Assembly (NCBI GenBank): GCA_002455375.1
Contig: DKKR01000064.1
Coordinates: 1 to 10,809 of the forward strand
Reading direction: 5' to 3'
From: Bacteroidetes bacterium UBA6661
GTDB lineage: Bacteria > Bacteroidota > Bacteroidia > AKYH767-A > OLB10
DNA: 10,809 bases
Shown in pieces: positions 1-7,369 of this stretch (the first letter of the stretch is position 1; every line of letters begins with the position of its first letter). Both the position numbers and the translations under genes were made by a program. The notes below the pieces were generated by a model that was given only the letters and a program-made list of their open reading frames with translations, had not been told where the DNA came from and did no database searches.

Positions 1-1913
1 CCATAAACTAAAGGTGTAATGTAATATACACCAGCACCAAAAGGATTACCAGTTGTGGTGTTAACTAAATTTGTTTGGAATGTACCACTGCTTCCAACAG
101 CAATAGTCCCTGTTCCACCAACAATAATTGTTGATCCTAATGACAATGGGTCATTGTTGCCACTGATGTCAACAGTTGAAATTAGCAGACTGAATCCTTT
201 AGTTGTACCAACTGTAGGTGCTTTAATTCCGGAAACAGCAATTGTTAAAGTGCTGTCGTAGCAAATTACAGGCTTATTCAAAACAGTTAAACCTGATGAA
301 ATTGTAGTGTCTCCACATGCAATTATTGATTGATTAGTCACCTGAACACAGAATTGTCCGTTTGAAAGTGTACCCTGAAAATTAAATCCATCAACAATCA
401 TATAGTAAACTGTACCTGGAGTAGTGGTTAAAGTTAAACCTGCAGGATAATAAGTCGTTGTGGCATTCGGACCATCTTCATTACAAGCAACAGGAGTAAG
501 ATTACCACATGTGCCTGTGTAAATTGCAATTTGTGTATCGCCATCATCAATTGGATCGGTTACACCAGCACAAGTATTTGGTGCTTCAATAAAATAAGTG
601 TTGCCGTCACCTGTGAAAGTAAACCACAATGTATTATCTAATGTAGGCGCTGTACCGTTTCCGTCAGGTTCGCCAAAACATGCAAAGCCTGTTGTTGGGT
701 CTTGAGGTCCTGTTGTAGCATTGGTATTGTCATAAGGTCCTGATGAAGTTAATGTACCAGGAGCCTGACCGAATTGGGCATTGATGTTGGTTGCACCGGC
801 ACAATCATCATTTAAAGGATTGTTGCTTAGTGTTCCGGAAAACTTCCATGCTCCACCTGGACTTCCTGCTGCAATGTATTCAGCACCATAACCTGTTGAT
901 GCATCAATAAAATCAAAAGTTGTGTGTGAGAAGTTTGTGTCAAGTGGCATCCATGTCAGACCATTGTCTGTACTGAATGATGAACCAAAGCCATAAGTAG
1001 CATTTGAACCACCGCTAACATAGAATGATGTTCCGGGAACGGCTTCAACTTCTGTTGGGTAGAAATTACCTGTTGTTGTTACTGTATTCCATGTAGCACC
1101 ACCATCAGTAGTTTGTTTTACAATATAAGTTGTAGCATTTACCTGTACAACCATGCCGTTGTTGGCATCACTGAAAGCAATGTCTGTAATATCCTGACGA
1201 TTTCCATTTGCAGTGTAAGGAGGAAGGCCTGTTGCAGATTTTGTCCATGTTAAGCCATTGTCTGATGAATGTAATACATCGCCATAAGTGGTAGCAAACC
1301 AAATGTTGCTTCCTACTGCTGAAAACAGGTTGGTGATTCCATATTCACCTGCATTTGTTAAAGCAGGAATATTGGCAACCGGAACTGCTGTCCAATTTGC
1401 ACCACCATCGTTGGTTGTATAAAGTTCGTAACGTTTGTTAGCTCCTGCACCTATAGGGTCGCCCATGGTAAATCCATTTTGAGAATCAGAAAAGTAAATC
1501 ACATTTCCAAAAGAAGTGCCTTGTGAATACATCCCTGCTGTTGAATTTTGTGTCCATGTTGTTCCACCATCAACCGTTTTGTAAATCATTCCACCGCCTG
1601 CATTGATGTTGCACATCATTACAAAACAAGTGTCAGCATTTAAAGGCCAAATGTTAGAGATAACCCATCCGGAGGCTACAGGAATAGTTCCTGTGGTCCA
1701 TGTGTTTCCACCATCTATTGTTTTGGCAAAATCTGAAGTATATTGGCTGGTAGCTACACCATTCCACAATGCGCCCCAGCACGTATTGGCATCTACAGTT
1801 TCCATATCGAACATGTAGCCGTCATACGTCATGGGTACATTTTGACTAATCCACTGTGCTTGCGTAAATAACGAGCCTACAGCAGCAATTAATGTGAGTA
1901 ATGTTTTTCTCAT
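1..1913 (-). CDS. Secreted Asp-box (BNR-like) beta-propeller protein, 3'-truncated by window edge
   Basis: The frame is open from an ATG at 1913 to base 1 without a stop, giving 637 complete codons; the C-terminus lies outside the window. Residues 1-19 form a signal peptide (MRKTLLTLIA start, TQA before the cut, Gln20 at +1). Six Asp-box motifs (S/T-x-D-x-G-x-T/N-W) occur at residues 65-72, 113-120, 167-174, 216-223, 268-275 and 314-321, spaced 46-54 residues apart, as in sialidase/Ycf48-like beta-propellers. No catalytic sialidase residues are recognisable, so the propeller is probably structural or binding. Residues about 365-525 (NDDCAGA start, then DTQIAIYTGTCG and YYMIVDGF) resemble the PPC-like beta-sandwich domains of Bacteroidota exoproteins. 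Residues 533-637 start another Gly/Thr-rich beta domain. A T9SS sorting domain beyond the edge is expected but not seen. The protein is likely secreted or at the cell surface; its ligand is unknown. It lies 75 bp downstream of the M1 peptidase gene and has its own candidate promoter. Confidence 0.9.
   Translation of the reverse strand, partial: MRKTLLTLIAAVGSLFTQAQWISQNVPMTYDGYMFDMETVDANTCWGALWNGVATSQYTSDFAKTIDGGNTWTTGTIPVASGWVISNIWPLNADTCFVMMCNINAGGGMIYKTVDGGTTWTQNSTAGMYSQGTSFGNVIYFSDSQNGFTMGDPIGAGANKRYELYTTNDGGANWTAVPVANIPALTNAGEYGITNLFSAVGSNIWFATTYGDVLHSSDNGLTWTKSATGLPPYTANGNRQDITDIAFSDANNGMVVQVNATTYIVKQTTDGGATWNTVTTTGNFYPTEVEAVPGTSFYVSGGSNATYGFGSSFSTDNGLTWMPLDTNFSHTTFDFIDASTGYGAEYIAAGSPGGAWKFSGTLSNNPLNDDCAGATNINAQFGQAPGTLTSSGPYDNTNATTGPQDPTTGFACFGEPDGNGTAPTLDNTLWFTFTGDGNTYFIEAPNTCAGVTDPIDDGDTQIAIYTGTCGNLTPVACNEDGPNATTTYYPAGLTLTTTPGTVYYMIVDGFNFQGTLSNGQFCVQVTNQSIIACGDTTISSGLTVLNKPVICYDSTLTIAVSGIKAPTVGTTKGFSLLISTVDISGNNDPLSLGSTIIVGGTGTIAVGSSGTFQTNLVNTTTGNPFGAGVYYITPLVY
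951..1721 (-). repeat. Six degenerate Asp-box repeats within the propeller gene
   Basis: The six encoded motifs read TIDGGNTW, TVDGGTTW, TNDGGANW, SSDNGLTW, TTDGGATW and STDNGLTW in order. They recur at roughly 50-residue intervals, about one per propeller blade. DNA similarity between copies is largely confined to the motif cores, so these are old protein-level repeats and not a recent tandem duplication. Confidence 0.85.
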
Positions 1914-1948
1914 GATAATTTGATTTTAATTTGAATTTTTATTTGTTG

Positions 1949-1956
1949 CAAATGTA
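1949..1956 (-). promoter_or_regulatory. Candidate Bacteroidota -7 promoter element for the Asp-box gene
   Basis: On the minus strand the bases read TACATTTG, a full match to the Bacteroidota -7 consensus TAnnTTTG, 35 bp upstream of the ATG at 1913. No clear TTG -33 element sits at the usual 17-23 bp spacing. It lies in the 75-bp gap after the M1 peptidase gene, which suggests that the Asp-box gene can be transcribed independently. No terminator hairpin was seen in this gap. Confidence 0.45.
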
Positions 1957-1988
1957 ATTAACTTTAATATAAAATTGAGCCACGAAAG

Positions 1989-4379
1989 CTATTTTTGAAT
2001 AATAAATCTGCCATTAGCAATCAACGACTTATCGGTTTTCAGGTGAATGAAATATTCTCCGTTTTTCCATTTGCTTGTTTGGATCACATATTCACTTTGC
2101 CCTGATTGTACTTTTATGCGGTCAACTTCTCTTCCTTTGATATCTATAATTTGGGCTATGCCGCTATCACCCGGTTCCAAATTTAGTGTTAAGGTGATGT
2201 GATTTTTGGCCGGATTGGGAACTATGTTTAAATTGAAATTCTGCATGTTGTTTAACTGTTCATTATTCACAGTAAAATCTCTGTAACCAAGTACATATTC
2301 TCCCTTCTTCAAAGTGTCAACAGAAAAAGAACCTCTTTTATCCAATGGTGAGCCCATACTTTGAGAAGCAGAAATGATTTGCCAGTCGCCAGCAGTGTTT
2401 TCGCGATACAATAATACCAGACTGTCTTCACGGCCGGTAATCAAAGTGTTGTCAATATATCCGGTTAGCCCATTGGTTGAGCCATCATACTGAAACGAAA
2501 TTTTACTCACAAATCCTGGATTGAAAATACCTTCAGCTTGCCAATAATGATAATCACTTAATCGTATTCCGGGGTTGCTGCCTTTAAATCCATCGGGCTG
2601 TACCCAATGATGTTCTATTCTTACTGTTGATGGTGATGCTCCAACAGATTGTACATTTAATGTTGTATTTGTTTCTTTCATAATCTGTAAACCCGTAGTT
2701 GTAATTATTTTCTCGTAATCCGATATTGCATCGCTGATTTTTTCACCTCTGTCTAATGCTATCCATGTTGCATTTGCCATCAGCAATGGAATATGAAACA
2801 TTTGTGTGGCAGAGTCAATTTGTATGCTCACAGTAGTGTCAGTAATGCCATCACTAAAGGTAATATCTACGGGCATGGAATAAATGTGTCCATTGCTGCC
2901 TTTATTACGCTGACGGGTGTAAACAAAGTAATGATCCAATCCTCCGGGAACATATATTGCAGAGTCAATAGAAAAATGTGGAAATCCCGGAGTGTAAACC
3001 CAATCTGTAAAAAAACGTGAATAGTCTGTTCCTGTGGAAGAAGTAAATGCATGTTCCATGTCAATACTCGATGCATTGCTATAAGCAAAAGTGTCTAAAT
3101 AATGTTGCGCTCCAACTTTAAATAATGAATCGCCTGCATAATTTCTTAAAGTATGAACAATATCGGCACCTTTTTGATATGCTGTATTTCCATAGGTAAC
3201 CGAGGTCGGAACGTTATTCAATGCAAGATATCCACCATCGGTAATATGTGCCAGTTGCAATACTTTTCTGTGATTTGTCCTAATCCAGTCTTTATACGCT
3301 GTTGGTCCATAAATTGCTTCTGTAAACAACGCTTCATTGAAAGATGCCCAGCCTTCGTTTAGCCACATGTCTTCAGCAGTTTTACAGGTCACCTTATCGC
3401 CCCACCACATGTGCGATAACTCATGTGCCCACAATGTTTCATAACCAAGTGTGCCATTAATAAAAGCCTTGCCAATGGCAATGTTAGTGGCATGTTCCAT
3501 GGCACCACCGGTAAAATTCACCAATGTATATCCTATTTTATTGAAAGGATAACTCCCATAATACTGTGTAAACAAATTTATTGCTGCAGGCAGGTTAACA
3601 AACGTGGCTGACACTGCCGCAGTATCTGTTGGCAGCGCTGCAATTTCAACAGGAATGCCATGAAGTGTCCTCTCCCATGAAGTATAGGGCCCGGTAGCCA
3701 TACAAGCTAAATAAGTTGGAATATAATCGTTCATTATCCAATGCCATGTGATGGTGTTGTTTGCGTTAGCTAATGAATCATTTAAGAAACCATTGCAGTA
3801 AGCCTTTTGTGATAGTGGGGTAGTTATATAAAATTCATATTTACTTTTATCATCAAAAACATCAAGACAAGGAAACCACACTTTACCAAGGTTGTGCGGG
3901 TCGGCAGTGAAACCTACACCGAGATTGAATGCCATGTTCGGGAAAAAATAAAACCCACCAAATCCTGATGCATCTTTTTTTGGACTACCATGATAAACGA
4001 CCGTGAAATTTATTGTGTCATTCATGTTTAAAACAAAAGGCAGACTAATATTTACTTTATCGTTTTGATAAGAATATGACAGATTGCCTGAAGTATCATA
4101 AACAGAATCTACGTTTAGTTGAAATAAATCCAATTCAATTGTACTCAGGTTATTTTGCCTTGCAATAATTTGCAACTGTGTTTTAGCCTTAATCTGTTTG
4201 CCTGTAAAGTCTATTGTGTCAATGCTGATAATGTATTTTTCGACATGAAAAGTATCAGCTATTGATGTCATAGCCGACAAGCCGGTATTAAAGGAAAATA
4301 TACCCAGCAACAGACTTAAAAGTTTTAAATTATATGATTGAAGTTGTTTTGATTTTAGATGATATAAAAATGAATTCAT
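1989..4379 (-). CDS. Secreted M1-family zinc aminopeptidase with T9SS C-terminal sorting domain
   Basis: This is a metallo-aminopeptidase that removes N-terminal residues from peptides. With the ATG at 4379 the product is 796 residues. Residues 1-36 look like a long signal peptide (hydrophobic core LKLLSLLLGIF, ending LSA). The M1 signatures are all present: exopeptidase motif GGAMEH at 291-296, zinc motif HELSH at 319-323, third ligand Glu342 in NEGWAS (exact HExxH-x18-E spacing), and the catalytic Tyr401 in TAYQKGA. Beta-rich segments follow from about 470 to 710. Residues about 714-796 (NLNIVPNPAKN to FIIQK) form a T9SS type A sorting domain, so the enzyme is predicted to be exported across the outer membrane and then attached or released. 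An in-frame TTG at 4415 would add 12 residues, but it lies at the putative promoter -7 element, upstream of the expected transcript start, so I reject it. The substrate is not predictable. Confidence 0.94.
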   Translation of the reverse strand: MNSFLYHLKSKQLQSYNLKLLSLLLGIFSFNTGLSAMTSIADTFHVEKYIISIDTIDFTGKQIKAKTQLQIIARQNNLSTIELDLFQLNVDSVYDTSGNLSYSYQNDKVNISLPFVLNMNDTINFTVVYHGSPKKDASGFGGFYFFPNMAFNLGVGFTADPHNLGKVWFPCLDVFDDKSKYEFYITTPLSQKAYCNGFLNDSLANANNTITWHWIMNDYIPTYLACMATGPYTSWERTLHGIPVEIAALPTDTAAVSATFVNLPAAINLFTQYYGSYPFNKIGYTLVNFTGGAMEHATNIAIGKAFINGTLGYETLWAHELSHMWWGDKVTCKTAEDMWLNEGWASFNEALFTEAIYGPTAYKDWIRTNHRKVLQLAHITDGGYLALNNVPTSVTYGNTAYQKGADIVHTLRNYAGDSLFKVGAQHYLDTFAYSNASSIDMEHAFTSSTGTDYSRFFTDWVYTPGFPHFSIDSAIYVPGGLDHYFVYTRQRNKGSNGHIYSMPVDITFSDGITDTTVSIQIDSATQMFHIPLLMANATWIALDRGEKISDAISDYEKIITTTGLQIMKETNTTLNVQSVGASPSTVRIEHHWVQPDGFKGSNPGIRLSDYHYWQAEGIFNPGFVSKISFQYDGSTNGLTGYIDNTLITGREDSLVLLYRENTAGDWQIISASQSMGSPLDKRGSFSVDTLKKGEYVLGYRDFTVNNEQLNNMQNFNLNIVPNPAKNHITLTLNLEPGDSGIAQIIDIKGREVDRIKVQSGQSEYVIQTSKWKNGEYFIHLKTDKSLIANGRFIIQK

Positions 4380-4412
4380 AAATAAAAAATTACGCTGACA
4401 TAATTGAACTTT

Positions 4413-4420
4413 CAAATATA
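4413..4420 (-). promoter_or_regulatory. Candidate -7 promoter element for the M1 aminopeptidase, in the divergent intergenic region
   Basis: The minus strand reads TATATTTG, a full match to TAnnTTTG, 33 bp upstream of the ATG at 4379. A transcript would start near 4405-4408, downstream of the alternative TTG codon at 4415. A short inverted repeat, TTGAA-CT-TTCAA, at 4404-4415 overlaps the element and could be an operator or chance. No TTG -33 element is evident. In the same 123-bp gap, a weaker plus-strand match TTAATTTG at 4473-4480 (7 of 8) could serve the thioesterase gene. Confidence 0.45.
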
Positions 4421-4502
4421 GAAATTTTTAATCTAGAAATACTGACTTAAATTTTCATAGCATCATTTTCTTTTAATTTGCATTTAATATTATCGAAATT
4501 TA

Positions 4503-4913
4503 ATGATTGAGTTTGAACATCAGGTTAGAGTCAGATATGCCGAAGCCGACAGAATGGGATATGTTTATTATGGAAACTATGCTGTTTATTTTGAAGTGGC
4601 AAGAGTAGAAATGCTGCGCAGTCTTGGTTTGCCTTACAAATTGCTCGAAGATAAGGGAATCATTTTACCGGTATCTGATTTTTCTGTTCAATATAAAAAA
4701 CCGGCATTTTATGATGACTTACTGACGATAAAAACTACCATCAGAAAAAAGCCTTCTGTACGAATTGTTTTTGACTATGAAACGTTTAATGAAAAGGGAG
4801 AGCTACTCAATACTGCATCGGTAACACTTGTCTTTGTGAGTAAGGCAACAGGTAAGCCGGTTAACCCGACTGATGAATTTAACATAGTGTTTACACCATA
4901 TTTTCAGAATTAG
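4503..4913 (+). CDS. Hotdog-fold acyl-CoA thioesterase (YbgC/FadM/4HBT-like)
   Basis: This is a single-domain hotdog thioesterase of 136 residues, the usual length for the 4-hydroxybenzoyl-CoA thioesterase-like family, which hydrolyses acyl-CoA thioesters to free acid and CoA in the cytosol. The family signature is at residues 8-39: VRVRYAEADRMGYVYYGNY followed by the helix YFEVARVEMLR. Asp16 is the equivalent of the catalytic Asp of the 4HBT/YbgC enzymes. The strand LPVSDFSVQYKKPAFYDD (residues 56-73) is also typical. There is no signal peptide. The ATG follows the AT-rich leader TCGAAATTTA, without a Shine-Dalgarno sequence. The gene is divergent from the M1 peptidase and lies 88 bp upstream of fabD. 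It may be co-transcribed with fabD, although fabD has its own good promoter. Acyl-chain preference cannot be read from the sequence; a lipid or acyl-CoA housekeeping role is likely. Confidence 0.9.
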   Translation: MIEFEHQVRVRYAEADRMGYVYYGNYAVYFEVARVEMLRSLGLPYKLLEDKGIILPVSDFSVQYKKPAFYDDLLTIKTTIRKKPSVRIVFDYETFNEKGELLNTASVTLVFVSKATGKPVNPTDEFNIVFTPYFQN

Positions 4914-4918
4914 ACAAC

Positions 4919-4946
4919 TTGTTTTATTTTGTTTTACTTAGCTTTG
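4919..4946 (+). promoter_or_regulatory. Bacteroidota-type promoter for fabD (TTG-N17-TAGCTTTG)
   Basis: A TTG at 4919-4921 is followed after exactly 17 bp by TAGCTTTG at 4939-4946. Both elements and the spacing fit the Bacteroidota sigma-factor consensus TTG-N17-23-TAnnTTTG. The predicted transcript would start around 4951-4954 and carry a leader of about 50 nt before the ATG at 5002. The -33 element begins 6 bp past the thioesterase stop codon. It is the most complete promoter match in the window. Confidence 0.6.
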
Positions 4947-5001
4947 GCAAAAGATTTTCACCATTAATCAAAATCAACTGAAATAACTGACTAAATAATT
5001 T

Positions 5002-5886
5002 ATGAGTTTAAAACGTGCATATATTTTCCCCGGACAAGGATCACAATTTTCCGGAATGGGAAAAGATTTGTTTGAACAGTCTGATGCCGCCAAAAGAATT
5101 TTTGAGAAAGCTAACAGCATTACAGGATTTGCTATTACAGAGATTATGTTTGGTGGTACCGATGAAGCGCTGAAACAAACCAAGGTTACACAACCGGCAA
5201 TTTTTATTCATTCCTGTGCAGTCATTGCTTCGCTCGGAGAAAATTTTCATCCTGACATGGTTGCAGGACATTCGTTAGGCGAATTTTCAGCATTGGTAGC
5301 TAATAAATGTCTGAGCTTTGAAGATGGACTGAAATTAGTGATGGAACGTGCACTTGCCATGCAAGCAGCATGTGAATTAAAGCCTTCAACTATGGCAGCT
5401 ATTCTTGGTCTGGAAGACGAAAAAGTGGAGACAATATGTGCTGGAGTTAATGATGTTGTTGTTTGTGCCAATTATAACTGTCCCGGTCAATTGGTTATTT
5501 CCGGAACTATTGAAGGTGTAAAAACTGCATGCGAACAACTCACTGCTGCAGGTGCAAGACGTGCATTACTGCTTCCTGTAGGTGGAGCATTTCACTCTCC
5601 GTTGATGGAGCCTGCCCGTGAGAGGTTAGCCAATGCCATTGCTAACACAACATTTGCAGTACCGGTTTGCCCTGTCTATCAAAATGTAAATGCATTGCCT
5701 TCAACAGACCCGCAACAAATCAGGCAAAATCTTATTTCGCAACTTACAGCACCCGTTCGGTGGACGCAAACAGTTATTCAAATGGTGAATGATGGTGCTA
5801 CTGATTTTATCGAGGCCGGACCCGGAAAAGTACTGCAAGGATTGGTAAAGAAAATTCATAAAGATGCACAGGTAATGAGTGCATAA
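5002..5886 (+). CDS. fabD: Malonyl-CoA:acyl-carrier-protein transacylase (FabD)
   Basis: FabD transfers malonyl groups from CoA to acyl carrier protein, supplying the extender unit for type II fatty-acid synthesis in the cytosol. The product has 294 residues, close to the usual 300-310. Motifs in order: GQGSQ at 11-15 (oxyanion region), KVTQPAIF at 61-68, nucleophile Ser91 in GHSLGEF, Arg116 (binds the malonyl carboxylate) in MERALAM, catalytic His198 in GGAFHSPLM, QNVNA at 227-231, and EAGPGKVLQGLVK near the C-terminus. All expected catalytic residues are present, so an active enzyme is predicted. The start ATG follows an AT-rich leader and there is no better upstream start. The dipeptidase gene begins 26 bp downstream and is probably co-transcribed. 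The gene is not next to fabH, fabG, acpP or fabF within this window. Confidence 0.97.
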   Translation: MSLKRAYIFPGQGSQFSGMGKDLFEQSDAAKRIFEKANSITGFAITEIMFGGTDEALKQTKVTQPAIFIHSCAVIASLGENFHPDMVAGHSLGEFSALVANKCLSFEDGLKLVMERALAMQAACELKPSTMAAILGLEDEKVETICAGVNDVVVCANYNCPGQLVISGTIEGVKTACEQLTAAGARRALLLPVGGAFHSPLMEPARERLANAIANTTFAVPVCPVYQNVNALPSTDPQQIRQNLISQLTAPVRWTQTVIQMVNDGATDFIEAGPGKVLQGLVKKIHKDAQVMSA

Positions 5887-5912
5887 TTTTTAATCATTAA
5901 TAATAATTATAA

Positions 5913-7301
5913 ATGGAAAAAGCAAAACAATATTCAGAACAGAATAAAGATCGTTTTCTCAGTGAATTGCTGGAATTACTTAGGATTCCCTCTGTAAGTG
6001 CAGATTCTAAACATAAAGCCGATATGGTTCGTACAGCAGAGTTTGTCAAGGCAAGCCTTGAAAATGCAGGTGCCGACAAAGTAGAAATTTGTCAAACAGG
6101 TGGGCATCCTATTGTTTATGGAGAAAAAATAATGGACGTTAAACTGCCAACAGTTTTGGTGTATGGGCACTACGATGTTCAACCACCCGATCCATTGGAT
6201 TTATGGCAATCACCACCGTTTGAACCGGTAATTAAAAAGACAGACCTTCATCCCGAGGGAGCCATCTTTGCACGTGGCTCATGTGACGATAAAGGCCAGA
6301 TGTACATGCATGTAAAAGCATTTGAAAGCATGATGAAAACGTCATCACTGCCCTGCAATGTTAAGTTTATGATTGAAGGCGAAGAAGAAGTAGGCTCATC
6401 AAACCTTGGCATTTTTGTTAAAGCCAATAAAGAAAGACTTAAAGCAGATGTAGTATTGATTTCAGATACTTCGATGATTGCCAACGACACACCCTCTATT
6501 GATGTTGGATTGCGCGGTCTGGCCTATATGGAAGTTGAAGTTACAGGACCTAACCGCGACCTTCACAGTGGTGTTTATGGGGGTGCTGTTGCAAATCCTG
6601 CAACAATACTTTGTCAGATGATTGCATCGTTACATGATGAAAATAATCATATCACTGTAAAAGGGTTTTACGATGATGTGTTGACGGTGAGTGATGCTGA
6701 CAGAGGAGATTTGGCTAAAATACCTTTTGACGAAAAAGAATATATGAAAGATTTGGGCATTAATGAGGTATGGGGCGAGAAAGGATATACTTCCATTGAG
6801 CGAACCAGTATCAGACCAACACTTGAGGTAAATGGTATTTGGGGAGGCTACACCGGTGAAGGTGCTAAAACTGTATTACCCTCAAAAGCATTTGCAAAAA
6901 TCTCCATGCGTCTGGTACCGAATCAAAGCTCAGACAATATTTCCAAGCTTTTCGAAAAGCATTTTCTATCCATTGCACCACCTTTTGTCAAAGTAAAAGT
7001 TTCTGCCCATCACGGTGGCGAACCTGTTTTAACTCCTACAGATAGTGTTCCATTTAAAGCAGCCAGTATGGCAATGGAAAAAACTTTTGGTAAGAAACCG
7101 ATAGCCACCAGAGGTGGCGGAAGTATTCCGATTGTTGCACTGTTTGAAAAGGAGTTAGGTCTGAAAACGGTGTTGTTTGGCTTTGGGTTAGACAGCGATA
7201 ACCTGCACTCTCCCAATGAAAAGTATGGTTTGTTTAACTTCTATAAAGGCATAGAAACAATACCTTACTTCTTTCAATATTTCACAGCGTTGAAAAAATA
7301 A
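5913..7301 (+). CDS. M20-family cytosolic dipeptidase (CNDP2/carnosinase-like)
   Basis: This is a di-zinc or di-manganese dipeptidase of the ArgE/DapE/ACY1/CPG2 superfamily; at 462 residues it has the length of the nonspecific dipeptidase branch. Metal and catalytic residues are visible by comparison with CNDP2: His86 and Asp88 in GHYDVQP, bridging Asp125 in RGSCDDKGQ (Asp-Asp), general base Glu158 and ligand Glu159 in EGEEEVGS, Asp185 in ISDTSM, and His432 in NLHSPNEKYG. The lid/dimerisation domain spans roughly residues 205-380 and includes DLHSGVYGG, with the conserved His218, and NGIWGGYTGEGAKTVLPSKA. RGGGSIPIV at 400-408 is also characteristic. There is no signal peptide, so the enzyme is cytosolic and likely hydrolyses dipeptides during peptide catabolism or recycling. 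It follows fabD by 26 bp without a terminator or clear promoter, suggesting an operon. The exact dipeptide preference is not predictable. Confidence 0.94.
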   Translation: MEKAKQYSEQNKDRFLSELLELLRIPSVSADSKHKADMVRTAEFVKASLENAGADKVEICQTGGHPIVYGEKIMDVKLPTVLVYGHYDVQPPDPLDLWQSPPFEPVIKKTDLHPEGAIFARGSCDDKGQMYMHVKAFESMMKTSSLPCNVKFMIEGEEEVGSSNLGIFVKANKERLKADVVLISDTSMIANDTPSIDVGLRGLAYMEVEVTGPNRDLHSGVYGGAVANPATILCQMIASLHDENNHITVKGFYDDVLTVSDADRGDLAKIPFDEKEYMKDLGINEVWGEKGYTSIERTSIRPTLEVNGIWGGYTGEGAKTVLPSKAFAKISMRLVPNQSSDNISKLFEKHFLSIAPPFVKVKVSAHHGGEPVLTPTDSVPFKAASMAMEKTFGKKPIATRGGGSIPIVALFEKELGLKTVLFGFGLDSDNLHSPNEKYGLFNFYKGIETIPYFFQYFTALKK

Positions 7302-7322
7302 CACCAAAGAAAATTACCTTTT
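7290..7322 (+). promoter_or_regulatory. Weak candidate promoter for the M13 peptidase
   Basis: A TTG at 7290-7292 is followed after 22 bp by TACCTTTT at 7315-7322, which matches TAnnTTTG at 7 of 8 positions (the final G is T). The element overlaps the end of the dipeptidase gene and would give a leader of about 40 nt before the ATG at 7370. There is no terminator in the 68-bp gap, so read-through from the fabD operon is an equal possibility. Confidence 0.25.
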
Positions 7323-7369
7323 CAAACAAAGTTAAATTTTTAAAATCCGTTACTTAATTTATTATACTA

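Noticed and set aside
55..261. Plus-strand open frame of 68 codons (and a similar one at 1603-1818)
   Set aside because: Both lie inside the minus-strand Asp-box gene, which has clear domain motifs; their translations show no recognisable features.
1..1913. Active sialidase
   Set aside because: Asp-boxes are present, but the catalytic Arg triad and nucleophilic Tyr/Glu of sialidases cannot be placed; Asp-boxes occur in many non-enzymatic propellers.
2793..3611. Several plus-strand frames of 60-75 codons
   Set aside because: All are antisense to the M1 aminopeptidase, whose active-site motifs are on the other strand; cysteine-rich nonsense translations.
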